NCBI RefSeq assembly: GCF_003711515.1
Contig: NW_021167085.1
Span: 958,279-1,022,278 of the forward strand
DNA: 64,000 nucleotides
Source of the DNA: Sodiomyces alkalinus F11
Taxonomy: Eukaryota > Ascomycota > Sordariomycetes > Glomerellales > Plectosphaerellaceae
Direction: 5' to 3'
Positions 29,729 through 40,362 of this stretch are shown here, piece by piece. The stretch's first letter is position 1. Every line of letters begins with the position of its first letter. A program made the position numbers and the translations under genes. Under the pieces are notes generated by a model. The model made no database searches, was not told the DNA's origin, and was given only the letters and a program-made list of their open reading frames with translations.

Positions 29729-30696
29729 ATGGACAGTCTGGTTTCCAGATACAGCCGTCCGGCCTACGAGGAAAACGAGGTCGCCTTTCGCGATGAAGAA
29801 CAACAGGATCTGGAGCTCATGGGCGCTGCCCCTCCTTTGTCTCTGAAGTTTGCCATGCCCCCGATAGCACAGGTACGCTCCCTCTCTCCCCCCCCTGGCA
29901 TGTCGAGCCTGTGTCTTTGCGACTGTCGAATCCTTTTCCGCAGATGCTAAATATTTCCCTCGCTTCCCCTCTTTAGCCCTCCTCTTGGCTCCGCGCCGCG
30001 ACAGACGACCGCTCCAACCCGGACTGCCCCATCAAGATCGCCCACGGCACCACGACGCTCGCCTTCCGCTTCCAGGGCGGCATCATCGTAGCCACCGACT
30101 CCCGCGCCACCGCCGGCAACTGGATCGCCTCGCAGACGGTCAAGAAGGTCATCGAGATCAACTCGGTCCTCCTCGGCACCATGGCCGGCGGCGCCGCCGA
30201 CTGCCAGTACTGGCTCGCCTGGCTGGGCATGCAGTGCCGCCTGCACGAGCTGCGCCACAAGCGCCGCATCTCCGTCGCCGCCGCCTCCAAGATCCTCGCC
30301 AACCTCGTCTACAACTACAAGGGCATGGGCCTCAGCATGGGCACCATGTGCGCCGGCGTCACCAAGGAGGAAGGCCCCGCCCTCTACTACGTCGACTCGG
30401 ACGGCACCCGCCTTGCGGGCAACCTCTTCTGCGTCGGCTCCGGTCAGACGTTCGCCTACGGCGTGCTGGACGCCGAGTACCGCTACGACCTCAGCGATGA
30501 GGAGGCCGTCGAGCTGGGACGTCGGAGCATCCTCGCCGCTACCCACCGTGACGCCTACTCTGGCGGTTTCATCAACCTTTACCACGTCAAGGAGGCCGGA
30601 TGGGTCAAGCTTGGCTTCGAGGACACCAACCCCATCTTCTGGAAGACGAAGCTAGAGAAGGGCGAATTCACCAATGTGACTGCGGACCTAAACTAG
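29729..30696 (+). CDS. pre2: 20S proteasome beta-5 subunit (Pre2)
   Basis: Exons 29729-29872 and 29977-30696 (104-nt intron, GCTAAA branch) give 287 residues. A 72-residue propeptide ends KIAHG, and the mature protein starts at Thr73 ([11 protein letters not shown]). Counting from that Thr, Asp17 and Lys33 are in place ([18 protein letters not shown]), and GTMAGGAAD is the SGxxAD-type block. Beta-5 carries the chymotrypsin-like activity of the proteasome and matures by self-cleavage before the Thr. [14 protein letters not shown] and [11 protein letters not shown] are further beta-5 landmarks. Almost all third positions are C or G, which suggests high expression. Confidence 0.95.
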
Positions 30697-30950
30697 GGAG
30701 GGCAGCATGCAGGTAGAGGCAGGGCCAGAGGCAGAGGGGAGCCAAAAGACGGACTGATAGGGCGCGAGTGCAACAAAAGATATTGGTGCTTCTTGTACCT
30801 TGTAAATTACAATTATGTGCCCCGATAAACCGAACATCATGGGGGTCTTGCCCAGTTTCTATCGTACAGGTTGCTCCGTGTGTTCCCCACAGATGAATGA
30901 TCCTTTTTTATGATACAGGCGTCGCGACCATGTATACCACGCTTCGTTAC

Positions 30951-32498
30951 CTAGGAGAAGGGACTTCTATCCCCGTCCCTCCTTGTCCAGCCGTCTACAC
31001 CCAATATTCCTCCATCTTCCCCAGTAGGATCCAGAGGCCACTTCCGAATCGCCCTGACGGACAGCTGGCTCTTATACCCGGCTTCATACATCTCCAATCC
31101 CGTCCACGCAATCATGGCCGCGTTATCCGTGCAGAGCTCCCGCGGCGGCGCCGTGATGGCCACCGACTCATATCCACGCACGTCGAGCACCGTCCGGAGT
31201 ATGTGCATCAGAAACCGGTTGCTCGCCACCCCGCCCGAGACGACCAGCGTCCGGATGTCACGAACGCCCAGCTCCGGGTCCTCCAGCGCCAGCACGACCC
31301 GGCTCGCCAGGTGCTCGAACATGACACGCATGGATTCGCGCGCCAGGACCCTCCTCCCGTCCAGGGACATTCCGGGACTCGCGTCCTCGACAATCCTGCG
31401 TATCTGAGACCCCAGCCCGGAAAAGGCGTACGCCATGCGGCGCGATTGGATCATCGGCGGGATGATTTGCCAGCCGTACGACGTGGGCCGGGGCGTGATT
31501 TCGTCGACGCGTTTCTGAGGGGGTTGGTAGTCTCTGTATAATGGTGATGACGCTGTTGTTATTACCCCTTCTGCATCCGGTGGTGGCGGCTCAGCAGCCC
31601 CGTCCCCTTCCCCTTCGGGAAAGGCGAAAGCCTCAAACATCCGCCCGAACATGACGTCCTTGGCGCCGGCAACAACGTCCGCTGGCAAAACCAGACGCGC
31701 CGCCTTATCGATAGCGTCCCCAACCGCGATATCCGCCGCTTCAGCCAGGATGCGATGGTCGTTAAGTCCACGGGAATGCACGAGGATGGTATGCCCTCCC
31801 GAGACGAGCAGCGAGAGGAAAGGAAACGCCGGGGCGTAACCACCATCCGCGGGAGTATTCTCGGTCGGGGAGGAACCGTAACCGTCGCGCCGCCGCCCGC
31901 GTCGTTGTTCGAGGGCGGTGACGAGCCGAGGCGTCAGCGCATGCGCCTGCATGTGGTTCACGCCGACGAGCGGCACCTGCCACGCGGCCGCGAGGCCTTT
32001 GGCCGTGTTCAGCCCCGCGGACAGGTTGGCGAGCATGCCCGGCCCCCGCGTCACGGACACGAAGTCCGGGATGCGCCGTTGCTTCCCCCGTACCACCAGC
32101 GTCTTGCCTTTGCCATTTTTTTCTGTGCCGTTGCCGCTGACGCTGCCGCTGCCGCTGCCTACGTCGGGGGGGAGGAATGCTAGGCTCTCGCAGATGAGCT
32201 CGGCGAGGCTGCTGGTGTGCCCTTCTATTGCGACTACCGGGTGTACGCCGCCGTAGGCACGGTTGTCCGAGGTGTGCTTGCGGTTGTAGTGGAGTGTGGC
32301 GGAGCTGTCGTCGTGTTTCGACAGAATGGCGACGCAGGTGTCGTCGCAGGAGGTTTCGATAGCCAGAGTGAGGAGGTTACGGCGGCGAGAGCTAGTCGGC
32401 GTCGGATGGACGTGCCATTGTCGTATGCCGTGTGTTGCTTGGAAGCGCGGGCTTGGGGCTGCAAGCCATGGCCTTAGCGGACGGCATGAGGCTCTCAT
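30951..32498 (-). CDS. Mitochondrial tRNA t6A transferase Qri7/OSGEPL1
   Basis: An intronless frame; ATG at 32498 gives 515 residues (an upstream in-frame TTG is not a start). The N-terminus MRASCRPLRPWLAAPSPRF through HPTPTSSRRR is basic with no acid, a mitochondrial presequence. The Kae1/TsaD core begins LTLAIETSCDDTCVAIL. It continues with RGPGMLANLSAGL, the metal-binding HMQAH (about 181-185), LLVSGGHTIL and VSGGVASN. The enzyme adds threonylcarbamoyl to A37 of ANN-decoding tRNAs. The cytosolic Kae1 lacks the presequence and the insertions seen here, so the mitochondrial paralogue is the better match. Low-complexity GSGSVSGNGTEKNGKGK and Pro-rich inserts are unusual but lie in loop positions. 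Confidence 0.9.
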   Translation of the reverse strand: MRASCRPLRPWLAAPSPRFQATHGIRQWHVHPTPTSSRRRNLLTLAIETSCDDTCVAILSKHDDSSATLHYNRKHTSDNRAYGGVHPVVAIEGHTSSLAELICESLAFLPPDVGSGSGSVSGNGTEKNGKGKTLVVRGKQRRIPDFVSVTRGPGMLANLSAGLNTAKGLAAAWQVPLVGVNHMQAHALTPRLVTALEQRRGRRRDGYGSSPTENTPADGGYAPAFPFLSLLVSGGHTILVHSRGLNDHRILAEAADIAVGDAIDKAARLVLPADVVAGAKDVMFGRMFEAFAFPEGEGDGAAEPPPPDAEGVITTASSPLYRDYQPPQKRVDEITPRPTSYGWQIIPPMIQSRRMAYAFSGLGSQIRRIVEDASPGMSLDGRRVLARESMRVMFEHLASRVVLALEDPELGVRDIRTLVVSGGVASNRFLMHILRTVLDVRGYESVAITAPPRELCTDNAAMIAWTGLEMYEAGYKSQLSVRAIRKWPLDPTGEDGGILGVDGWTRRDGDRSPFS

Positions 32499-33005
32499 CA
32501 AGGTAATGTACGGAGTAGGTGGGCGAGTACGAATGAAGGACGGTTAAAAGGCCGTTTCTTAGACCAATGAAGGCATCTGCGGCGGAAATCATCAAAAGCG
32601 AGCCTATCCGTACCTATCTAAGGTACTTACCTTTATCTGGGATATATTTTTTGTCTTATCTTACACCGATATCGGCTAGTCGGTCTTGAGTGCTTCACCG
32701 ACGTCACCGAGAACGACGCCTAAGAAGCAACCCAAGACAGTCGCCACATCTAGACGTCCTCAACGACTGCAAAGACGGATTTCAGCAAGGGAAGGGAAGA
32801 TTTAAAGATGATACCGATGTTTATCATTTAATATTATGCCGATCATTCTCGACAAGTGCCTGTATCCGAGCTTCGAAACGCTATATCATATCACGATGCC
32901 CCCATCTACCTTTTCCAATGCTATTTTCCGAATGCCAGCCAGTCAATGCAAAAGAAATATGAGAATCAAGGTCTCAACAGTTGAAAGGTTCGCGCCCTTT
33001 CACCA
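32499..33005. other. Short intergenic region
   Basis: TACGGAGTA at 32509-32517 and a TATCTAAGGTAC motif near 32615 belong to the recurring intergenic motif families. No gene is supported. Confidence 0.6.
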
Positions 33006-36000
33006 TCAATCCTCCTGAGAACCACCTCTCCTCTCGAGAAAGTTAACCCACTGGCACTTGCAGCCGCCATTGCCCCCGTCGAACCCCCCAAACGACGCAT
33101 CGTTCTCCCGCCGCGGGTTCACCACCGTCCCGCCAAAGCCAATATTGTTGGCGATCAGCTGCGGCCTGGCCGTATCAATCCTCTGCCGCGCATCGACGGG
33201 CCAATGCCACACGAACTTCTCCCCGGGCTGCCCGCCGTGCGTGTCCATGGTGATGCTGACCGGGTAGGGCATGGTGCCCGGCCTGTCGGTCGCCGCCCCG
33301 TTTGGGGGCCCGAACCTGGCCCCGTCGGAGAGAAGCCGGGTCCCGTTCTCCCTGCGCGTCCAGATCTGCACGAGGAACCGCACCTGCGTCCAGGTGACGA
33401 TGAAGTTGGCCTCGGAGCGGCTCACCCCGCCGTTCTCGTCGAGCGGGACGTTGCTCTCTCCGTTGCCGCCGCGGCTGGGCTCCGAGCCGTTGAGCACGCT
33501 CACGGATTTGAGGTAGAGGGAGCGCTTGAAGTAGGTGTAGAACCCGTAATGTTCCGTGGGTAGGCCGCGGTCGTATAGGCGGACGGGCTGCTGGAATGCC
33601 TGGGGCATGAACTTGGCGGCAGCTGCCGTGCCGTCTTGGTTGAGGTCGGGCTCGGGCAGATCCACGATGAACCCGGACCCAGATCCGGATCCCGAGTCGT
33701 CATCGTCATCGTCATCGCCATCGCCATCGCCATCGCCATCGCCATCGTCCTGCCGTTTGCTGATGGCGTTGGGCCCAACCGTATTGTTGGGGTGCGTCAG
33801 GATGCTGAGGTAGAAAGGGGTCGGCTCCCCCGCCTTGTCATCAGAAACGATACCGTCGGTCTCTTTTCCGAGGAAGAACATCTCCTCGAAAGAAGGCGGC
33901 TGCGGAATGGGACTGAAACCTCCGCGGTCCTGACGCGTCCGAATGGCATCCCGCGCTCGGGTGGTGAACCCGCCGCTCCGCCTTCCCTTCCGCCTCCGAT
34001 CTTCGCTCTCGCTACCGGGACGTGGGGGTTCCCCGTTCGGAATGTTCCATGCTTCTCGTGTGCCGTTGTCCCACTGAATTTGCATGATAAACTCGGGCTG
34101 ATTCGGTCGGAACGGAGCGGCCGATTCGTGATCCTCTTTCGGCAGCGAGCAGCTCCATACGGTCGTGGGCTGTGTGCACCCGGTGACGGCAGCCGAGTTA
34201 TCCGGGCCGACGACGGTCATGACGCCTGTCGGCATTGGCGGGAAATTAGTGAGGTTGACAAAGATGCTCTGGACTTCGGGGGCGTCGCCGCCACCTCGGG
34301 GGATGAGGACCACGCAGAGCACGATGACGAGAACGATGGCGAGAATGGCTCCGCACACGCCAAGCCATACTCGCCTCCTCTTGCGTCCCTCTCGGCCGGA
34401 CCGCCCAAAGCAGCCACTGGCAGGGACGCAGCCGCGGCCCCTCCAGAAGCCGCCGGCTTTCCTGGCGACGACCTCTTCCTTTTCATGGCGACGGCGCTCG
34501 CGCTCGATACGGGATTCCGGCGCGCCAGAAGCGAGAAAATGCTCTTGCGGGAGATAGGTCCCCGGCAGCCTTTGTGGAAGTGTCGATGTCCCAGGTGCCG
34601 GGGTCAAAGGGATGTCAGACATGGTAACCGCACTCTGGGAGCTCATCGTTCCGACGATGGCGGGGGAGACGGGCCCAGGGGAAGGCGGATATAATGCTTG
34701 AAGCGGGTGTCCAGCAGGAAACACGGCACGATATCCGATCGGCTTCTGCTGGTTTGGGGGAGAATATGGCGGGGGCTCCTCTGAGGGAAATTGAGGGCTA
34801 TGCGTTGTTCTTGTTGTTGTTATTGTCGTTGTCGTTGTCGTTGTTGCGATTCTTGCTTTCTCGGTGTGGCCACCACCGAGCAGCGGTGTCCCCAGCCGGG
34901 GCGTCGCTGATCGAGAAGAAGATGCCGGGGAATGAGCACGATGGGCCAAGAACGGAGATGGTGTCCTCCTCGGGGTGGGCACCCTGACTATAGGGGTGTG
35001 ATCGTCCCTGGGGGATGGCTTCGGCGATGCCGGAAGCCCGGGTCTGAACACAGCAGCCTTGTCTGCCTCTGCGTCCATTTTGTTGAATGTCGGCTTTGAT
35101 GGTTCATCTCTGGTTGCCTGCACAAGCTGGACTGGGGCGTCTATGGGGTGCGACTCTTGAGCTTCGCGGAGTGGGCTCGTCTTCTCGGTGAATGGAGTGA
35201 CAACATGGTCCCACCAGCCACGGGTTTGCGTCTCGGCGCTACCGGGGCTCCGAGATGTTTCCTTCGCTCTGATGCTGTGGGGAGACTTGGTGAGGGCGGC
35301 GTCCTCTTCGAAAAGGGTACAGGGACTCCCTCCGTCGTCGCTCGCGTCATCGCTTTTCGGCTCGATAATGCTCACCAGACGTTCTTCAGCTTCCCGGTTC
35401 TGGTATGCGGACGGTACGGTGGGGACAGGCGGCGCGTCGCGGTCGGCGGTAGCGCCGAAACCCGTCGCCTGTGAGTAGATGCTGGAGGCCGGGCGGGGTG
35501 ACTGGAAGGGTGATGTGGTGTCGGGTGTGTCAGGGCTCCACACCGATTTCAGCTGCGAGGGAGTCAGAGGGGTGACGTGGCGGTCTGGATCATACGCCCG
35601 GTTCATATGAGGCAATCTTGCAGGGTGTGCTGAGTAGTCTAGCGGGGTGGCCAGCATGGCTGCATCAGCTGTGGTACTCGCATTGCCCTGGCCAGCCAGT
35701 TCGGAGGGCAATGATATGCCAATGACGATGGGCCGGTCGTCGGGGGAGAGGTCCGACCCTTGGCGGGTGCGGGTGAGAGTTGGTGATGGATTTCCAATCT
35801 GCGGCGACTTGGTCGTCCTCTTTTTGAGCCAGTTCCAGTTGCCAACCGAGGCCGATGATGGCTCGCCCTCGAGGGCCCTGAGGGCGGCAGCGTCGACGAA
35901 TTTGCCTCTGGGGCGTTCTGGACTGGTGAGTTCCTGGACGAGCTGGTTCTGGCGGAGAGCGGACATATCGGTTATCAACCTGATGCCGGCCTTCGCGTTC

Positions 36001-36260
36001 TGTGCCTTTTGTCGGTGCCGAGACTTTAGCCTCCTTATCTTCAGTACCGAGTATCTGCCTTGGGACGCTCGCGCAGCCGTCGACTTTATGGGTCTGAGGG
36101 GGCTCGGAAGTGCGTCCTTCTCAATGATGGGGCTCTGTTCATCGTCGTTGATGGGGGTGATGACCTCTTCGTCCTCCCAGTCCTCCCAACCATCCACCTC
36201 TTTCTCAAGCTCCTTCTCGCCGTATTGAAGCCGCCTAGGCGGTTGTGTACTGAGGGTCAT
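33006..36260 (-). CDS. Large single-pass membrane protein, unknown function
   Basis: An intronless frame of 1084 residues that I do not recognise by function. Residues 1-620 are Ser/Pro/Thr-rich and probably disordered and cytoplasmic. They start with WEDWEDEEVITPI and hold the more ordered block YSVLKIRRLKSRHRQKAQNAK through QNQLVQELTSPER (about 75-125). A basic cluster (GRKRRR) precedes one transmembrane helix (about 630-655: VWLGVCGAILAIVLVIVLCVV), so the C-terminal half should face outside by the positive-inside rule. That part has several N-glycosylation sequons (NLT, NGT, NNT, NGS), a GD-repeat acidic run and a Cys pair (CKCQW) near the end. There is no signal peptide. Fungal relatives probably exist; a signalling or cell-wall role would be a guess. 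Confidence 0.7.
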   Translation of the reverse strand: MTLSTQPPRRLQYGEKELEKEVDGWEDWEDEEVITPINDDEQSPIIEKDALPSPLRPIKSTAARASQGRYSVLKIRRLKSRHRQKAQNAKAGIRLITDMSALRQNQLVQELTSPERPRGKFVDAAALRALEGEPSSASVGNWNWLKKRTTKSPQIGNPSPTLTRTRQGSDLSPDDRPIVIGISLPSELAGQGNASTTADAAMLATPLDYSAHPARLPHMNRAYDPDRHVTPLTPSQLKSVWSPDTPDTTSPFQSPRPASSIYSQATGFGATADRDAPPVPTVPSAYQNREAEERLVSIIEPKSDDASDDGGSPCTLFEEDAALTKSPHSIRAKETSRSPGSAETQTRGWWDHVVTPFTEKTSPLREAQESHPIDAPVQLVQATRDEPSKPTFNKMDAEADKAAVFRPGLPASPKPSPRDDHTPIVRVPTPRRTPSPFLAHRAHSPASSSRSATPRLGTPLLGGGHTEKARIATTTTTTTITTTRTTHSPQFPSEEPPPYSPPNQQKPIGYRAVFPAGHPLQALYPPSPGPVSPAIVGTMSSQSAVTMSDIPLTPAPGTSTLPQRLPGTYLPQEHFLASGAPESRIERERRRHEKEEVVARKAGGFWRGRGCVPASGCFGRSGREGRKRRRVWLGVCGAILAIVLVIVLCVVLIPRGGGDAPEVQSIFVNLTNFPPMPTGVMTVVGPDNSAAVTGCTQPTTVWSCSLPKEDHESAAPFRPNQPEFIMQIQWDNGTREAWNIPNGEPPRPGSESEDRRRKGRRSGGFTTRARDAIRTRQDRGGFSPIPQPPSFEEMFFLGKETDGIVSDDKAGEPTPFYLSILTHPNNTVGPNAISKRQDDGDGDGDGDGDDDDDDDSGSGSGSGFIVDLPEPDLNQDGTAAAAKFMPQAFQQPVRLYDRGLPTEHYGFYTYFKRSLYLKSVSVLNGSEPSRGGNGESNVPLDENGGVSRSEANFIVTWTQVRFLVQIWTRRENGTRLLSDGARFGPPNGAATDRPGTMPYPVSITMDTHGGQPGEKFVWHWPVDARQRIDTARPQLIANNIGFGGTVVNPRRENDASFGGFDGGNGGCKCQWVNFLERRGGSQED
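33690..33752. repeat. Hexanucleotide/trinucleotide repeat in a coding region
   Basis: CATCGC-type units (six in a row, about 33717-33750), preceded by CATCGT units, encode the GDGDGDGDD and DDDDSGSGSG run of the membrane protein on the minus strand. The frame is kept because the unit is 6 nt. Such tracts vary in length between strains by slippage. Confidence 0.85.
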
Positions 36261-38804
36261 GGTTTATGTTTCTTGTTGTCGATGTCTTGTATTGAGGTAA
36301 GTAGGGTTTGATGGTGGAGGGGGAAATGAAGATGCTGCGGTATGGAGGAAGGAGAAAGAATGCGTGGTAAGGATCGTTGAAGAAGATTGTTCATAAGGGT
36401 TTGAGAGGTGTGTTAGATATGAGTCTCTTTGGGCGAGGATTCAACCGAGATGTCGAGTCATCTGAGAGAGAGGGAGAGTAGCAGCAAGCCGAGTCTTGTG
36501 ATGGAGAAGTTCGTTTCGCAATTCGTGAATATCGAGAATATCGAGAATACCGAACGAGACAACAAAGCCCAAATACGTGTAAGATGGAAAGGGGCCAAGG
36601 AGAGAAAGTAGGGCCAAGGCAAGTGAAGGCAGGTTTAAAAAAAAAAAAAAAAAAAGAGAGAATGAGAAAGAATGAGAACGGCCTTGTTCACGGAACAATG
36701 GCAAGAGCGGGTGAATGAATAGTCGCGACACTGAACGGACTAAACAAGATGAGAGAGTGAAGAACGAAAAAGAAAGAAAGAAAGAAAGAAAGGCTTTCCC
36801 GGCCCGACACACCACAGCTTTTCGTCCAAATAAAGAGAGAGATGACGGACGGCCAACCAAGACGAGAAGAACAGCAACAAGTGGGAGGACTCTGGGAGGA
36901 CTCTGGGGTTCAAATATCGCCGCCCATCATGTCCGACGGTTCCCGATCGTCCCCAACGGCCTGCCGACCTGGACAACACGCGTTGACGGGGGTCCATTTG
37001 GGGATTTGACTGTGATATTCGAAGATGTTTGGCTGGCTGATGCTGGCATCGTAGTATGGGCAAGCGCCCAAGCAAGTTGCCGTGGCATGTTGATTGGATG
37101 AGGTGCCGCCCGACGTGATTGAGCGGCTTGCGAATCCCGGACTACGAGTGGTGAGTGGTCGTCCTGTCTATTGCGGATCGGATCTTCTCCATGGCCGGCC
37201 AACTGGCTAAACGGCGGGGGTCTTTTTACTCTCGACGCCTACAGTTCGCTGGCCATGATTACCTGCTAGGCTTGACTGGAAATGTTGTAGGAGTAAAGTT
37301 GTGAAGTTGGTGACGGTGTTTCACGAGTTCTGTCTGAAGGTACCTCACCTTACGGAGTACCAGGCACGAAGTACTTCGTGCACAAGCAGGGTACGTACCA
37401 TTGTGGCGTCTACGCCGATTTTTGTGGCTTCTAATGTGGCTTCAATAATCGTGGCTTTTGATTGATGGGGCGGAGTACGGATACAACTGCGAAGTAATGT
37501 ACTCGTACCCCGTACCCGTATTTGCGATATATCCTGACCTCCCCCACTTTATCCCTAGTATCGTCGTACGGATATCACGTTATTAGCAACACTAATAGGT
37601 ACCCTGTGCCTGTCACGTAAGGGTTCCTCGAACCAATGCAATTTGTCTGCGTCGCGAATGAGTTGACCCACGGAGGCAAGAGTATTTGATTAGGTAAGGG
37701 ATGTGTTATGCCGGCAACTCGACATTCGCCGTATTTATTAGTGTACACGTAAATTGTTCCTGATCGACCAAAAGGGGATACAAGGGTCCTTCCCGTTTCC
37801 GTTCAACTGCTTGTCCCCTCAAGCCCCCACCCACTCACATTAGAACTCGGGAGCAAATGCCCATCGCGATAAATTACTCCGATTGGTAAGAACTCCAAAG
37901 TCATTAGAATTAAGGAACTACCTACGAGAAATAGATTTAATGACCAGAATATCTGGGCGTGCTTGGCTCATTAAACACCCAAACGAACACCTTTTCTCTC
38001 TTCTCCATTATCCCGTCCTCTCCAACCTAGCCCATAAACTTGGTAAAGCTCTCTAAATGCGCCATGCCTCTATAGGCCGTTATTGTAAAAATCATTGCTG
38101 TCCGCATCAAGCAGACTTTATCATTCGGCTGTACTTTTTCCCTTTGCGAATCTCTAGTTGCTCCTCCCACGCCTCCCTAGATCCCGTCTCCAGAACATCG
38201 AAGCAGCCGAGTCCCGGACATAAAGCATTGTCCTTGGGCTGTCCTAGAGATCGCATTCCACCCTTGACGTGAATACCGCTTTCCGACAACGCTACCCGTT
38301 TCGATCTCGGATCTCGCGCCACCCACCACAAACCCCACGAGGCGTCGCATTCCTTCCGAAAAAGGGCCGCCACTCAGACCCCGAATTGACAATACTTGCC
38401 CGGGCATTCGGGACGAGAAATTCTCGCACGGCGCTGCTGCCGGGGCGTGACGCCGGCATTCTTCCAACCTGGCCAGCCCACAATCCACGGCGGCGGCTGC
38501 TGATGGGGCAGCGCCTTCGCTCTCGGGCGATCGCCGCCCCGCTGTGTCCCTTCACCGCAAACGCCCTTCGGTCGGTCTGGGCAGAATAGACATAGATGCT
38601 GCAGCACGCGGCAGTCCCAGACTCCTGGGACCCAAGGGGTCCCCCCTGCCGACTCTGCCGGGTATGTAGATGTGGTTTTGGATTGCCGTTGTCTGCTTCC
38701 TCCTCTCCCGCGCGACAGGGGGCCTTTTGGTTGAACAATGGGACCGTACTGGCTGGCTAACTCGCCCGTGACGCTCTCCCGTTGCAGTAACACCTTTCGG
38801 CCAG
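36261..38804. other. 2.5 kb intergenic region, no gene supported
   Basis: Upstream region of the membrane-protein gene (leftward) and of the mannosyltransferase (rightward). It contains a 19-nt poly-A run near 36637, AAAG repeats near 36770-36792, TACGGAGTAC at 37351-37360 next to a GGTACCTCACCTTA motif, and several TGTGGCTT repeats near 37420-37460. Overlapping small frames on both strands (up to 207 codons at 38374-38997, minus) lie over the mannosyltransferase leader and show no family features. Confidence 0.55.
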
Positions 38805-40362
38805 ATGCCCCTTTCGCGCAGTCCGTCACCAATCCCTGGCGGCGGCTGGCCCAGCCATGATCTCGACCATCCCGACCACTCCACAAAAGACAACCGAACA
38901 AGTCCGGCAAGCCGATGGTCGCCTGCTTCAAATTCCCCTGGCTTTGTGCCCTGGGAGTCGGCAGCGATAAGGAAAACGGAGGGCAAGGGTTATCCATCTT
39001 TTTCGACTCAGAACCGGAGTTTCTTCCAGAAGCATATGCGCCGCATATCCAGCAGCCTGCCTCGTTTCAACCACAACAGGCACACACCCCACTTCGGCAA
39101 GGAGAAACCAGGCCGCGGCCCATGGTCCGTTCTTTACAAGCTGCCCATGGTGGGCAGGATACGGGCTGGGTGGTCTCGCAGGAGCCGGAGGACGAGGTCC
39201 TTTCTATTCTTCCTATTCATAATTCTAGCCAGCCTCTACATCTTCTACCACAGCCGTGAGTCTCTCCCTGAGTCTTCCTCCCTTTGTTGCTAGGTTCTCA
39301 GCGTCACTAATCATCTTTCTATTTCATAGCGATGGCGTACCATTGGAGGAGATCGGCCTCCTTCGGCGGCGGCGAGAAATTCGTGATTGTCTTGGGAGCC
39401 AACGTGGAGGGAGGGGTCATGGAGTGGAAAGGTGCCCGGGAATGGGCCATCGAGCGAGACAGCATTCGGAACAAGAAAAGATACGTCGCGCGTTGGGGGT
39501 ATGACTTGGAAATTGTGGACATGAGAACCAAGAAACGGTACGCCCATGAGTGGCGCCAGAGTTGGGAGAAGGTTGATCATATCCGGAAGACCCTCCGAAA
39601 GTATCCCAAAGCCGAATGGTAAGACATTCCAGTTGGCACCCTCTCCCTGACCGGCAAAATTCATATTGGAACATCCGCCTGACTGACTTGGGGTCCAGGG
39701 TCTGGTGGCTCGACCTGAACACTCTCGTCATGGAACCCTCATACTCTCTCCAAACCCACATCTTTGATAACCTCGCCGACAAGGTATACCGTGATATCAA
39801 CGAGTATAATCCTCTCAACTTGACGCACCCCTTCACCGAGGCGTATCTCGACTCGGAAGCCCGAAGCCCCGTGGGAGATGGAAAAGAAGAATCCATCAAC
39901 CTCCTCCTCACCCAAGACTGCATGGGGCTCAACCTCGGCTCCTTCTTCGTCAGACGGAGCGCTTGGTCGGATCGACTGCTGGACATGTGGTGGGACCCGG
40001 TCGCGTACGAGCAGAAGCACATGCAGTGGAACCGCAAGGAGCAAGACGCCCTCGAACAGATGTACAGCTCGCAGCCTTGGATCCGGCAGCACACGGCCTT
40101 CTTACCCCAGCGCATGATCAACAGCTTCCCGCCAGGGGCGTGCGGGGAAAGCGGCGACGACCCGCGCTTCCACTACCAGAGGGAGGATCGCGACTTCGTG
40201 ATCAATACGGCCGGTTGTGAGGTGGGCCGCGATTGCTGGGGCGAGATATACCACTATCGCGAACTCAGCTACTACTTGAACCGGAGCCTCTGGGAGCGGT
40301 TCAAAGAAGATCTGGTGGCCGTGATATGGTTCAAGCTGACGGGGAAGAAGGTCAAGCTCTGA
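38805..40362 (+). CDS. Mnn10/Mnn11-type alpha-1,6-mannosyltransferase (GT34)
   Basis: Exons 38805-39255, 39330-39618 and 39699-40362 (introns 74 and 80 nt) give 467 residues. The start MPLSRSPSPIPGGGW resembles the N-terminus I recall for fungal Mnn10 homologues. A type II membrane anchor (about 130-150: SFLFFLFIILASLYIFYHS) follows a basic stretch. The GT34 domain starts EKFVIVLGANVEGG, then VMEWKGAREWAIERDSI, KKRYAHEWR and AEWVWWLDLNTLVMEPSYSL. It ends with RCW-type residues (DCWGEIYHYREL). In yeast Mnn10 and Mnn11 are part of the Golgi M-Pol II complex that extends the N-glycan mannan backbone. The position of the usual DxD reads DLN. The choice between Mnn10 and Mnn11 is not settled. Confidence 0.85.

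Noticed and set aside
33006..36260. Glycoprotease-family label for the large membrane protein
   Set aside because: I recall this label on similar fungal proteins, but the glycoprotease motifs belong to the adjacent Qri7 gene and are absent here.
38374..38997. 207-codon minus frame opposite the mannosyltransferase start
   Set aside because: It is antisense to the N-terminus of a well supported gene and has no family features.
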